Shown one piece after another: positions 31,844 through 38,571 of a DNA stretch of 38,571 bases (the stretch's first letter is position 1; every line of letters starts with the position of its first letter). Origin of the DNA: Prevotella sp. (GTDB lineage: Bacteria > Bacteroidota > Bacteroidia > Bacteroidales > Bacteroidaceae); assembly GCA_017619275.1 (NCBI GenBank), contig JAFZSR010000095.1, forward strand, positions 1 through 38,571, written 5' to 3'. The position numbers and the translations under genes were made by a program. The notes under the pieces are model-generated. The model was not told the DNA's origin, ran no database searches, and saw nothing but the letters and a program-made list of their open reading frames with translations.

Positions 31844-32149
31844 ATGAAACAGTTTGTGATTAAAGCCTACGACGGCGAAGGTAAGCTGGATAAGCGGATG
31901 GAGGTTCGTCCCCGCCACTTTGAAGGCATGGAGAAGATGAAAGAGCACGTCCTCTGTGCCGGAGGTATGCTCGACGAGGATGGAAAGATGATAGGATCTC
32001 TGCTTGTGATGGAGTTCGAGAACCGCGAGCAGGTTGACGAATACCTGGCGAACGAGCCCTACGTGGTGGAACACGTCTGGGAGCGGATTGAGGTGGAGCG
32101 GATGAATGTCGTCATCTTCGACAAAGAGATTATCCGAGAAAGAATCTGA
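31844..32149 (+). CDS. YciI family protein
   Basis: A 101-residue ferredoxin-like-fold protein of the YCII group. It starts MKQFVIKAYDGEG and contains RPRHFEGMEKMKEHVLCAGG, GSLLVMEFENREQVDEYLAN and EPYVVEHVWERIEV, the usual order for the family (RxxHL-like His, substrate cleft, terminal strand). Function in most members is unknown. It may be co-transcribed with nitroreductase A. Confidence 0.88.
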   Translation: MKQFVIKAYDGEGKLDKRMEVRPRHFEGMEKMKEHVLCAGGMLDEDGKMIGSLLVMEFENREQVDEYLANEPYVVEHVWERIEVERMNVVIFDKEIIRERI

Positions 32150-32233
32150 CAGACACAATGGAAATAGATAGAGCGACAAGGAGGGGATGTGTTTCTACAA
32201 TATGAATCGATGAATGCCAAATAATATAGAGAG

Positions 32234-32494
32234 ATGTTACGACACATTGCAGATTTCACGGCTTGGCCGATACTTACGGGTATCTTCATAGGCTACATTG
32301 CCAACCGCATCATGAGCGGTGAGGGCAAAGGATGCTGTATGAATCTTTTCATTGGCGTCATAGGCAGTTATGCCGGAACATTCATCAGTCATTTGCTCAA
32401 CATAGAACTGATGGGCAAAGGCTACATTACTAACTTCGTGTTCTGTGTTGCTGGTGCAGTCACCGTTTTGTGGATTTGGAGGAAACTATTTTGA
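32234..32494 (+). CDS. GlsB/YeaQ/YmgE-type small membrane protein
   Basis: An 86-residue protein with three hydrophobic segments and the pattern GIFIGYIANRIM, GEGKGCCMNLFIGVIGSYAG, typical of transglycosylase-associated proteins (YeaQ/YmgE), which despite the name are small stress-linked membrane proteins. It ends IWRKLF. Confidence 0.8.
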   Translation: MLRHIADFTAWPILTGIFIGYIANRIMSGEGKGCCMNLFIGVIGSYAGTFISHLLNIELMGKGYITNFVFCVAGAVTVLWIWRKLF

Positions 32495-32576
32495 TTGAAT
32501 ATGATAATCATTGATGCTTTCCTGACACGAGAAGGGTAGGGGCTGTAGCCGAATCTCCTAAATAATCAAAAAACTT

Positions 32577-32608
32577 CCCCGATATTCTGCAGAACGTCGG
32601 GGATTTTT
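32577..32608 (+). terminator. Terminator after the YciI/GlsB-like genes
   Basis: Stem CCCCGA (32577-32582) / TCGGGG (32597-32602) followed by ATTTTT. Confidence 0.7.
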
Positions 32609-32610
32609 CG

Positions 32611-32618
32611 TAATTTTG
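32611..32618 (+). promoter_or_regulatory. -7 box of nitroreductase B operon
   Basis: TAATTTTG follows the terminator directly; the start codon is 67 bp further on. No clear -33. Confidence 0.5.
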
Positions 32619-32684
32619 CAGTCGTTCAATCGTCGCCTACTTCAAAAGAAATAATAGTTTAACAACATAAAAACCAACACGATT

Positions 32685-33197
32685 ATGGATTTCATTGAAT
32701 TAGCAAGAAGCAGGTATTCCTGCAAGAGTTTTGACTCGCGTCAGATTAGTAAAGAACAACTCGACAGCATCCTGGAGGCAGGACGCTTGGCACCTACGGC
32801 AAAGAACCTGCAGGAGCAACACGTCTATGTGGTGCAGTCGGCAGAAGGACTCGCCAAAGTTGATGCACTCACACCTTGCCGCTACGGTGCGCCCACGATG
32901 CTCATCGTGGCCTTCGACAAGAACAACGTTTTTACTTATCCCGGTCAGAAGTATGATTCCGGCATTGAGGATGCCACCATCGTGACCACCCACATGATGC
33001 TCTGCGCGAAGAGTGTGGGTGTGGAAAGCTGCTGGGTGAATTTCTTCGACCCCGACAAGATGGCCGAAGCTTTCCAGTTGCCAGCTAACGAAGAGATTCT
33101 GACCTGCCTTGCCCTCGGTTATGCAGCAGAAGGCGCAGGGCCGCTGGCCAACCATAACAGCCGTAAGCCAATTGAGGAAACTGTAACTTACCTGTAA
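32685..33197 (+). CDS. Nitroreductase family protein (B)
   Basis: A 170-residue FMN-dependent nitroreductase. The start FIELARSRYSCKSFDSRQIS has the RxSxxxF FMN motif. LEAGRLAPTAKNLQEQ, IEDATIVTTHMMLCAKSVGV and CWVNFFDP are family landmarks, and LALGYAAEG closes the domain. It is shorter than nitroreductase A and only distantly related. The esterase gene follows 8 bp later, so the two are probably co-transcribed. Confidence 0.92.
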   Translation: MDFIELARSRYSCKSFDSRQISKEQLDSILEAGRLAPTAKNLQEQHVYVVQSAEGLAKVDALTPCRYGAPTMLIVAFDKNNVFTYPGQKYDSGIEDATIVTTHMMLCAKSVGVESCWVNFFDPDKMAEAFQLPANEEILTCLALGYAAEGAGPLANHNSRKPIEETVTYL

Positions 33198-33205
33198 AAG
33201 ACAAA

Positions 33206-34174
33206 ATGAAGACAAAGAAAATACTCAGGAGACTGTTTCTTACAGTTTTGGGGCTCATCGTGGCAGTTATTGTTCTCGGTTTGGGATTCTGGCTTATCGA
33301 TGGACGCTCGCCACAGGCCTATATCGTTGCGCATATGTTGCCTCAGACCACAATGGAAGACTATGAGAAGGGCAAGACCGACATGACCGACAAGAGTACG
33401 GTGGAGATTCCCGACGGCCTGGAATTTCCCCGGGAAGTGACTCAGTACAGGGTCGGCCACATGCAGGTCTTCGAGTGTGCTGCCGAAGATGATTCCAAGC
33501 CCATCGTGCTCTACATCCATGGTGGAGCCTATGTCAACAACTTTTCAACACCACATTGGAGTGCGATGGCTGAGTGGGCAGTGAGGACAGGCTGCGGCAT
33601 GGTGATTCCCAACTATCCGCTGCTCTTCCGCTATACCGTCAAGGATGCTTTCCCCTTGATGATGCAGCTATACTGCCAACTGCAGGGGCGTTTTCCTGCA
33701 AAGCGTATCGCCATCATGGGTGATTCGGCAGGAGGCGGCTTTTCACTTGCCTTGGCACAAGAGATACTCAAGACCGACTCCTTGGACCAGGCCGGCCGTC
33801 TGATACTCATCTCGCCCTGGGTCGACGTGACGGGTGGTGATGACGCGCTACAGGAGTACGATACGTTTCTCAACAACGAGGTGCTGCGGCACGTAGGAGC
33901 CGACTGGGCTGGAGAACTCGATCCACACAACCCGATAGTGTCTCCTCTCTATGGCGACATGCAGGGACTGCCACCCGTCGACCTTTTTACGGGCACGTGG
34001 GAGGTGTTTTATACGGACATTGTGAAGACCTATGATAAGATGAAGGCCGCAGGTGTCGATGTCAGTTTGCACGTGAAGAAGAAGATGGGCCACGTCTATC
34101 CGCTCTGGCCATGCCCGGAAGGAAAGGAGGCCAGAAAGGAGATAGCGGAGTTGATATCGAAGGTTAAATTCTAA
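33206..34174 (+). CDS. Alpha/beta hydrolase (hormone-sensitive-lipase type esterase)
   Basis: A 322-residue membrane-anchored or exported esterase. Residues about 10-31 are a single hydrophobic helix (LFLTVLGLIVAVIVLGLGFW). The oxyanion-hole motif HGG is at 105-107, the nucleophile Ser174 in MGDSAGGG, an acidic residue near 271 (TGTWEVFYTD), and His296 in KMGHVYPLWP. This is the HSL (family IV) order. Substrate unknown. It sits between nitroreductase B and an HD-domain gene on the same strand. Confidence 0.9.
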   Translation: MKTKKILRRLFLTVLGLIVAVIVLGLGFWLIDGRSPQAYIVAHMLPQTTMEDYEKGKTDMTDKSTVEIPDGLEFPREVTQYRVGHMQVFECAAEDDSKPIVLYIHGGAYVNNFSTPHWSAMAEWAVRTGCGMVIPNYPLLFRYTVKDAFPLMMQLYCQLQGRFPAKRIAIMGDSAGGGFSLALAQEILKTDSLDQAGRLILISPWVDVTGGDDALQEYDTFLNNEVLRHVGADWAGELDPHNPIVSPLYGDMQGLPPVDLFTGTWEVFYTDIVKTYDKMKAAGVDVSLHVKKKMGHVYPLWPCPEGKEARKEIAELISKVKF

Positions 34175-34187
34175 AAGCACATAGATA

Positions 34188-34772
34188 ATGGAGTGTCGGA
34201 TTACAAGAGAGGCAGCCTGGGAGCTGCTGAGAAAGTATAACAAAGACTCGTTTCACCTGCAGCATGCGCTGACGGTGGAAGGGGTGATGCGTTGGTATGC
34301 CGTGCAACTGGGCTTTGCCGACGAAGTGGATTTCTGGGGGATGGTCGGACTGTTGCACGACATCGACTTTGAGCTGTACCCCGAGGAGCATTGCATCAAG
34401 GCCCCCGAACTGCTGCGCGAAGGGGGCGTAAGCGAAGACATGATTCATGCCATCTGCAGCCACGCTTACGGTTTGCATGTAGATGTAAAGCCCGAACACC
34501 TGATGGAGAAGGTGCTCTTTGCCACCGACGAACTGACAGGACTGATAGGGGCTGCAGCACTGATGCGCCCATCGAAAAGCGTTCAGGACATGGAGCTGAA
34601 GTCTCTCAAGAAGAAATACAAGTCAAAGGGCTTTGCCGCAGGTTGCTCACGTGAGGTCATTGAACAAGGAGCGGAAATGCTGGGCTGGCCTCTGGACGAG
34701 GTACTGCAAAAGACGCTCGATGCCATGAGGGATTGTGAAGCCCGGGTGGCAAACGAGATGCAGACGATTTAA
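34188..34772 (+). CDS. HD domain protein
   Basis: A 194-residue putative metal-dependent phosphohydrolase. Ligands are visible: His26 in HLQHALTVEG, His57-Asp58 in GLLHDIDFEL, and a later His in ICSHAYGL. Homologues are annotated as HDIG-domain or HAD-associated hydrolases; substrate unknown. It starts 13 bp after the esterase gene. Confidence 0.88.
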   Translation: MECRITREAAWELLRKYNKDSFHLQHALTVEGVMRWYAVQLGFADEVDFWGMVGLLHDIDFELYPEEHCIKAPELLREGGVSEDMIHAICSHAYGLHVDVKPEHLMEKVLFATDELTGLIGAAALMRPSKSVQDMELKSLKKKYKSKGFAAGCSREVIEQGAEMLGWPLDEVLQKTLDAMRDCEARVANEMQTI

Positions 34773-34790
34773 GGCCGTAGCTAGGCAAAG

Positions 34791-35573
34791 ATGGGTGAAT
34801 TATGGAAAGCTGCGAGTAAGCGAGAGCAGCCTGAGCTTGCTCAGAGGCTGCCGAGCGAGAGCAGGTTATGGAACCTGTGGCACGGATGCCACAAGAAGAG
34901 TGAGGGCTGTCAGCACTGCTATGTGTATCGGCGTGATGCGGAGTTTGAAAAGGACTCCAACATTGTGACGAAGACCGCCAGTTTCAATCTGCCCATCCGT
35001 CGTAACCGTCAAGGTGACTGGAAGGTTCCGTCAGGAACGTTGATGTGGACTTGCTTCACATCGGACTTCTTCATCGAGGAAGCCGACGAGTGGCGTGAGG
35101 ATGCTTGGTTGATGATTCACCGTCGCAGCGACCTACATTTCTTCATGATTACGAAGCGGCCAGAACGGATTCGCGAATGTCTGCCCGAGGATTGGGGCGA
35201 CGGCTACGAGCACGTCACCATCTGCTGCACGATGGAGAACCAGCGGCGCGTTGACGAACGTTTGCCACTCTACCGCGAGCTGCCAATTCGTCACAAGTCA
35301 ATCATCTGTGAGCCACTGCTTGATAACATAGACTTCCATGGTGGTCTCGGTTCTTGGTGCGAACACGTAACAGTCGGCGGTGAGTCAGGCCGTGATGCAC
35401 GTGTCTGCGATTATGCCTGGGTGCTCAGCATCCGTGAGCAATGCATTGCAGCCAACGTACCGTTCCATTTCAAGCAGACAGGGGCTCACTTCCGCAAGGA
35501 TGGCCGTTTGTACAACATACCGAGAAAGTTGCAGATGCAGCAGGCGCATCGTGCTGGAATAGATTATAAATAA
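34791..35573 (+). CDS. DUF5131 (phage Gp37/Gp68-like) protein
   Basis: A 260-residue protein related to phage gp37/68, with a radical-SAM-like Cys set (Cys33, Cys40, Cys43 in HGCHKKSEGCQHCYVY), so an Fe-S cluster is likely. FFMITKRPERI, CCTMENQRRVDERL, ICEPLLDNID and VGGESGRDARVCDYAWV are typical. The family usually begins near WNLWHGCHK; here about 25 extra residues precede it, encoded by a hairpin-forming sequence at 34800-34865. The zinc-ribbon-like gene follows 24 bp later. Confidence 0.85.
   Translation: MGELWKAASKREQPELAQRLPSESRLWNLWHGCHKKSEGCQHCYVYRRDAEFEKDSNIVTKTASFNLPIRRNRQGDWKVPSGTLMWTCFTSDFFIEEADEWREDAWLMIHRRSDLHFFMITKRPERIRECLPEDWGDGYEHVTICCTMENQRRVDERLPLYRELPIRHKSIICEPLLDNIDFHGGLGSWCEHVTVGGESGRDARVCDYAWVLSIREQCIAANVPFHFKQTGAHFRKDGRLYNIPRKLQMQQAHRAGIDYK
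34826..34851. repeat. Hairpin in the 5' end of the DUF5131 gene
   Basis: GCAGCCTGAGC-TT-GCTCAGAGGCTGC forms an 11-bp stem with a 2-nt bulge. Flanking words (GCGAGTAAGCGAGAGCAG, GAGCGAGAGCAG) are repetitive. Confidence 0.6.
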
Positions 35574-35597
35574 CTAACCAATAAAAACATTACTACT

Positions 35598-35780
35598 ATG
35601 GAAAAAAGATGTGAGAATTGCAAGCTCAGGGCACATTACGACAAGAACCCAAAGTCATTCATGGGACGCTTTTGGCGTTGGCACATTAACTTCTGTCCAG
35701 GATGGAAAGGCTATTTCACCAGCCTGAGCGACGAGCAGAAGGCTGAGTTAAGGGCAAAGTATAATTTCAAGAAGTATTAG
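35598..35780 (+). CDS. Small Cys-containing protein
   Basis: A 60-residue basic protein: MEKRCENCKLRAHYDKNPKS, then FWRWHINFCPGWKGYFTSLS. CxxC plus a later Cys suggests a partial zinc ribbon. I do not know its function. It follows DUF5131 closely on the same strand, and its stop (TAG) directly abuts the ATG of the truncated duplicate. Confidence 0.65.
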   Translation: MEKRCENCKLRAHYDKNPKSFMGRFWRWHINFCPGWKGYFTSLSDEQKAELRAKYNFKKY

Positions 35781-35843
35781 ATGATTCAGAACTACAAGAT
35801 AGTCACGCTCTGCGGAAGCACCCGTTTCAAGGAGCAATATTAG
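35781..35843 (+). pseudogene. Truncated duplicate of the 5' end of the deoxyribosyltransferase-like gene
   Basis: The first 56 bp (35781-35836) are identical to 37099-37154, encoding MIQNYKIVTLCGSTRFKEQ. The copy then diverges and stops after one more codon. Confidence 0.9.
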
Positions 35844-35852
35844 GGTGTAATT

Positions 35853-36515
35853 ATGAGACAAATATTCCTCTCCTTGTTGCTCCTGTTGTCGGGATGCGCT
35901 TTGGCGCAGGACATCCAGTCTTTCATTAGACAGCAGATGGTTTTGTACCCCAAGTCCCATGTACTCGACCTCTACAAGTCGTGCTTTCAGGACTACATGG
36001 GTGCGGAGCATCTGGTGTCGGACCGTGAGCGGGTCAAGGCCTATCTTGATGAGGAGTTGGCCACCACAGACACAAGCGACCTGCTTGAATGGCTTTATGA
36101 GCCATGCGGAATCAAGGGACAATATGTTCGCGTCAGCCTGAGGGCTGTCAAGGAAGGACTCCTTACGGAGGATATGCTTCTGGATGCTTTTATTCGAAGT
36201 GCCAACATGAAGCGACCATCTGTCAAGTCCTGGTCTCGCAAATGGCACAAGATTATTGGTACGATTGACAAGATGCGCCCGGCCCATAGGGACGCTTTGC
36301 TTGCAAAGAACCTGAACCTGCCCGACTATGACAGGGAAAAGCAATTCATTGACAGCCTACTATCTGTCGGGAAATATGCCATCAGCCATTCGTCCGACTA
36401 TCGCGAAGCCTATCATCCCCACTATAGGATTGTGGAACGGCATATCTTCGAGAGCGAACTTAAATCATTGATTGAAAAAGGGCTGACTCTTAAACCAAGA
36501 TTAGAGATAAAATGA
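35853..36515 (+). CDS. Secreted hypothetical protein
   Basis: I do not recognise a named family. The 220-residue protein has a signal peptide (MRQIFLSLLLLLSGCALAQ; the LLSGC also resembles a lipobox) and a helical, charged mature part with YMGAEHLVSDRERVKAYLDE, then LLEWLYEPCGIKGQYVRVSL and YHPHYRIVERHIFESEL near the C-terminus. It lies within the 1.3-kb segment bounded by the 56-bp duplication. The next small frame overlaps its stop (ATGA). Confidence 0.75.
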   Translation: MRQIFLSLLLLLSGCALAQDIQSFIRQQMVLYPKSHVLDLYKSCFQDYMGAEHLVSDRERVKAYLDEELATTDTSDLLEWLYEPCGIKGQYVRVSLRAVKEGLLTEDMLLDAFIRSANMKRPSVKSWSRKWHKIIGTIDKMRPAHRDALLAKNLNLPDYDREKQFIDSLLSVGKYAISHSSDYREAYHPHYRIVERHIFESELKSLIEKGLTLKPRLEIK

Positions 36516-36750
36516 AAAAGATGATGTTAGCATTTGCCACACTGCTGCCAATAGCTGCATGCACACAGAAAAGTGCTCGACATGGAGAAACTGTGGACAC
36601 CAGAGTACATCGGCGACCAAGACGGATTCTTGGAGAGCATGCCGAGAAAATCGGTCTTGGCAACCGCAGTTATAATCTCATAAGCATTGACAAGTGACGA
36701 AGACTGATGCTGCGCTGAGCAAGATTCAGGCGTTGTTGGAGAAACTATAG
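36512..36750 (+). pseudogene. Decayed lipoprotein-like gene
   Basis: A lipoprotein signal (MKKMMLAFATLLPIAACTQK) is followed by sequence that appears frameshifted: the +1 frame reads DMEKLWTPEYIGDQDGFLE, while the original frame later gives GLGNRSYNLISIDK and stops at 36697. A further short frame, VTKTDAALSKIQALLEKL, ends at 36750. The alternating frames suggest at least one indel. Confidence 0.55.
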
Positions 36751-36754
36751 TTTA

Positions 36755-37102
36755 ATGAACATAGAGGATTATCGAGAATATTGCCTTTCATTGGGCGCAG
36801 ACGTGGAGGAGAAACTGCCCTTCACAGCTTTCCATCATGCCAGCGGCGTATTGGTGTTCTATGTTCATGGCCACATGTTTTCGTTCTTTGATTGCGATAG
36901 TTTCAGTGTCATTATGCTGAAATGCCAGCCCGACCGCATCGAAGAACTGAAAGCGAAGTACGACTGCATCGGCAAGCCGAGCAACCTGTCGCCAAAGCAT
37001 TGGATTGGCATCAATCCAGAGACGGCTTCTGATGACCTTCTTCGGGAGTTGACACGAAACTCATACGAGATAGTAAAGAACAAATATAAAACACGGAAAT
37101 GA
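36755..37102 (+). CDS. MmcQ/YjbR family protein
   Basis: A 115-residue CyaY-like-fold protein of the MmcQ/YjbR group. It starts MNIEDYREYCLSLGADVEEK and carries PFTAFHHASGVLVFYVHGHM, LKCQPDRIEELKAKY, PKHWIGINPETASDDLLREL and a basic end. Members are proposed to bind DNA; function not established. Its stop overlaps the start of the next gene (ATGA). Confidence 0.9.
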   Translation: MNIEDYREYCLSLGADVEEKLPFTAFHHASGVLVFYVHGHMFSFFDCDSFSVIMLKCQPDRIEELKAKYDCIGKPSNLSPKHWIGINPETASDDLLRELTRNSYEIVKNKYKTRK

Positions 37103-37410
37103 TTCAGAACTACAAGATAGTCACGCTCTGCGGAAGCACCCGTTTCAAGGAGCAGTACATGGAAGTCCAGAAACAGCTGACACTGGAGGGCTGCATCGTC
37201 ATCAGTGTCGGCATGTTCGGACATTCGGGCGACCAAGAGGTATGGAAGCCTGGCGTGAAGGAAATGCTCGACGATATGCACCTGCGCAAGATAGACCTTG
37301 CCGACGAAATCTTTGTCATCAACGTTGGCGGCTACATCGGCGAGAGTACGAAACGAGAGATTGCCTATGCCGAAAAGACAGGCAAGAAGGTAAACTATCT
37401 GGAGAAATAG
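37099..37410 (+). CDS. Nucleoside 2-deoxyribosyltransferase-like protein
   Basis: A 103-residue Rossmann-like protein. CGSTRFKEQY at the N-terminus, DDMHLRKIDLADEIFVIN in the middle, and YIGESTKREIAYAEKTGKKV match short deoxyribosyltransferase-related proteins that act on nucleoside or nucleotide glycosidic bonds. The exact substrate is unknown. It overlaps the MmcQ/YjbR stop. Its first 56 bp are duplicated at 35781. Confidence 0.82.
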   Translation: MIQNYKIVTLCGSTRFKEQYMEVQKQLTLEGCIVISVGMFGHSGDQEVWKPGVKEMLDDMHLRKIDLADEIFVINVGGYIGESTKREIAYAEKTGKKVNYLEK

Positions 37411-37463
37411 CCCATGAAGCCGTAAGTTCTCAACCTGTCAGGAAAAGGGCTTGCCGACCTGCC

Positions 37464-37487
37464 AAAAAATCTCGTACGAGATTTTTT
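37464..37487. terminator. 24-bp perfect palindrome, probable terminator
   Basis: AAAAAATCTCG / CGAGATTTTTT around TA, ending in a T-run on both strands, 53 bp after the deoxyribosyltransferase-like stop. Confidence 0.65.
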
Positions 37488-37524
37488 CAAAAGTCGTTAC
37501 CGTTTTTCAAAAAGTCGTTACCAA
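37482..37524. repeat. Two tandem TTTTTCAAAAAGTCGTTACC units
   Basis: Two copies, differing by one A, followed by AAAATTTTGGG. A related copy is at 22722-22750. Confidence 0.7.
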
Positions 37525-37593
37525 AATTTTGGGCAATGATATAGCAGTTGGTTAAAAAGGTCTGCGAGATCTCCTAAATTATCACAAAAGAAT

Positions 37594-37624
37594 CCTCCAT
37601 ATCGCGATAGTATGGAGGTTTTTT
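37594..37624 (+). terminator. Rho-independent terminator
   Basis: CCTCCATA / TATGGAGG stem followed by six T. It lies between the upstream genes and the remnant region. Confidence 0.75.
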
Positions 37625-37640
37625 CGGCGTATAGGTCAAT

Positions 37641-37848
37641 TTGCAGGATAGTTTGATAGTACTATGTGTCAATGGGTCAAATTTCACCATCATTGGCGAT
37701 GAGAAGAATGACCGAGGTAACGAGCATGAGATTGATGTTGACGAAATCTTTGCTGGTCATATTGACTTCATTATTTCAGAGATAGGGAAAGTAAATCACT
37801 TTGGGGATAGGTGGCAATTTCGCTGTCTATTCCCAATAATCCCCAAGT
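37641..37848 (+). pseudogene. Gene remnant
   Basis: The frame has protein-like sequence (FTIIGDEKNDRGNEHEIDVD, FAGHIDFIISEIGKVNHFGD) but no ATG start; it begins only at a TTG. After about 37850 the frame loses protein-like character. Probably the middle of a lost gene. Not recognised. Confidence 0.4.
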
Positions 37849-37851
37849 ATT

Positions 37852-38109
37852 ATGAAACAGATATTTGTAGTTTACGAAACCGACGCATGGCACAGCACGA
37901 GCCATCGGGAGCGTGCAGGTGTTTTCACAAGCAAATGGGCGGCCGATGTCCGATGTGGGGCAAGGTATGCGGTATATGTAGTGGAACAACCAGGTGAGTT
38001 CGGCACACGATGTACCGACTACCTGCCTTAGGAGCAGTTGGAGCAGCACTTTTTAGGGGTGTTCTATGCCAATGAGTTCAATAGACTGATTGGGAGAAAG
38101 TCTGCATGA
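37852..38109 (+). pseudogene. Small gene interrupted by an in-frame TAG
   Basis: The frame starts MKQIFVVYETDAWHSTSHRE and runs 59 codons to TAG (38029-38031). The same frame stays open for 25 more codons (EQLEQHFLGVFYANEFNRLI, then GRKSA) to TGA. The continuous protein-like sequence on both sides suggests a single small gene with a premature amber codon. The product is not recognised. Confidence 0.5.
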
Positions 38110-38118
38110 GCTGCAAAA

Positions 38119-38152
38119 AGCCCTTCGAGCATCGCGGGTGACTCGAAGGGCT
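38119..38152 (-). terminator. Terminator of the hydrolase gene at the right edge
   Basis: Perfect 11-bp stem AGCCCTTCGAG / CTCGAAGGGCT; read on the minus strand it is followed by TTTTTG. Confidence 0.75.
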
Positions 38153-38164
38153 GTTTCCTTATGA

Positions 38165-38571
38165 CTATTTGCTTATAAACGTCCCGTCTGGATGCTCATC
38201 CTGCCATCGTTGTTCCGCCTCAGAACCGGGCTTTGTCATGTAGTAAAGACAACAGTCATCACCAGAAGCAAGGGTCTTGTTTCGATGAAGAACGACTCCC
38301 ATGGCCTCGAAGGTGATGTAATCCGTTTTGCACATGGCCGGAAGAATGTCCAAATGACCTCGTTTCCTTGCCAATTCGCACAGTCCGCAACGGGTGTATG
38401 ACAAGGTAAACTCCTCATCAACCTTTCCAAGTTGATAATGAGCCTGCCAGTTGTAGGGAGAGTCGATGCGGTTCTCCCGTTCGGAACGTTTCATCATGCT
38501 TTCCTGGAATTTCCTTGTGAACGGCTTCGTCATTCGTGCCATTCTGAGCATCATGGGCATGGCGATGGATG
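38165..38571 (-). CDS. L-2-amino-thiazoline-4-carboxylic acid hydrolase-like protein, partial
   Basis: The frame is open to the right edge, so only the last 135 or so residues are present. LSYTRCGLCELARKRGHLDI, LPAMCKTDYITFEAM and CCLYYMTKPGSEAEQRW match the C-terminal part of the ATC hydrolase family, which opens 2-aminothiazoline-4-carboxylate in the cysteine-forming pathway of some bacteria; many members have unknown substrates. The conserved Cys residues are present. A strong terminator follows the stop. Confidence 0.75.
   Translation of the reverse strand, partial: SIAMPMMLRMARMTKPFTRKFQESMMKRSERENRIDSPYNWQAHYQLGKVDEEFTLSYTRCGLCELARKRGHLDILPAMCKTDYITFEAMGVVLHRNKTLASGDDCCLYYMTKPGSEAEQRWQDEHPDGTFISK

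Overview
The window looks like the chromosome of a Prevotella-like member of the Bacteroidales. The evidence is the ribosomal cluster rplM-rpsI-rpsB-tsf, promoters of the Bacteroidetes type (TTTG, about 20 bp, TAnnTTTG) with A-rich rather than Shine-Dalgarno leaders, a BspA-like leucine-rich repeat protein with the GIDDV...LDGR...VVIK tail usual in Prevotella secreted proteins, HU-HIG DNA-binding proteins paired with 'smalltalk' micro-proteins, and dense short palindromic repeats. No rRNA, tRNA, CRISPR array or transposase gene was seen.

Layout. 1-3.5 kb: the tail of an HD phosphohydrolase converges on the translation cluster. 3.7-9.6 kb is accessory: a CHC2/Toprim primase and a DUF3987-type protein, two unrecognised genes, then the first HU-HIG plus smalltalk pair. 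9.6-22.5 kb is mostly housekeeping and envelope: a YtxH/holin-like stress operon, a SPOR lipoprotein, ruvX, def, a TPR protein, a 5'-nucleotidase, a CapA-like phosphoesterase, a secreted EEP nuclease, a POT peptide transporter and a GH115 glycosidase. 22.7-30.8 kb is accessory again: a second HU-HIG plus smalltalk pair, a UmuD/LexA-like S24 protein transcribed divergently from HU, a BspA-like surface protein, and an operon of BRO antirepressor, VirE-N/DUF3987 primase-helicase-like protein and DUF5675 wall enzyme. 30.9-38.6 kb has small metabolic enzymes (two nitroreductases, YciI, GlsB-like, esterase, HD, DUF5131, MmcQ/YjbR, deoxyribosyltransferase-like) mixed with gene remnants, and ends inside an L-2-amino-thiazoline-4-carboxylate hydrolase-like gene.

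The most interesting signal links the accessory segments. The HU-HIG, smalltalk, DUF3987, S24 and DUF5675 genes lie beside arrays of short TGTNAC, TGTCA or TAACG words. Two of these arrays are long inverted repeats around AT-rich spacers (6008-6156 and 23759-23932). The two HU genes share a promoter, a leader palindrome and a mini-ORF beginning MKNTF. Both smalltalk peptides end in a lipobox-like V-[SA]-S-C followed by only 4-5 residues, so they could mature into tiny lipopeptides. Together these suggest a dispersed module of unknown function: chromatin protein, micro-lipoprotein, replication-type ATPase and wall enzyme.

A second theme is invasion by repeats. GC-rich palindromes whose stems vary while pairing is kept occur between genes and in frame inside genes. 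A different, TGATAAATG-derived repeat appears to supply the signal peptides of two unrelated secreted proteins.
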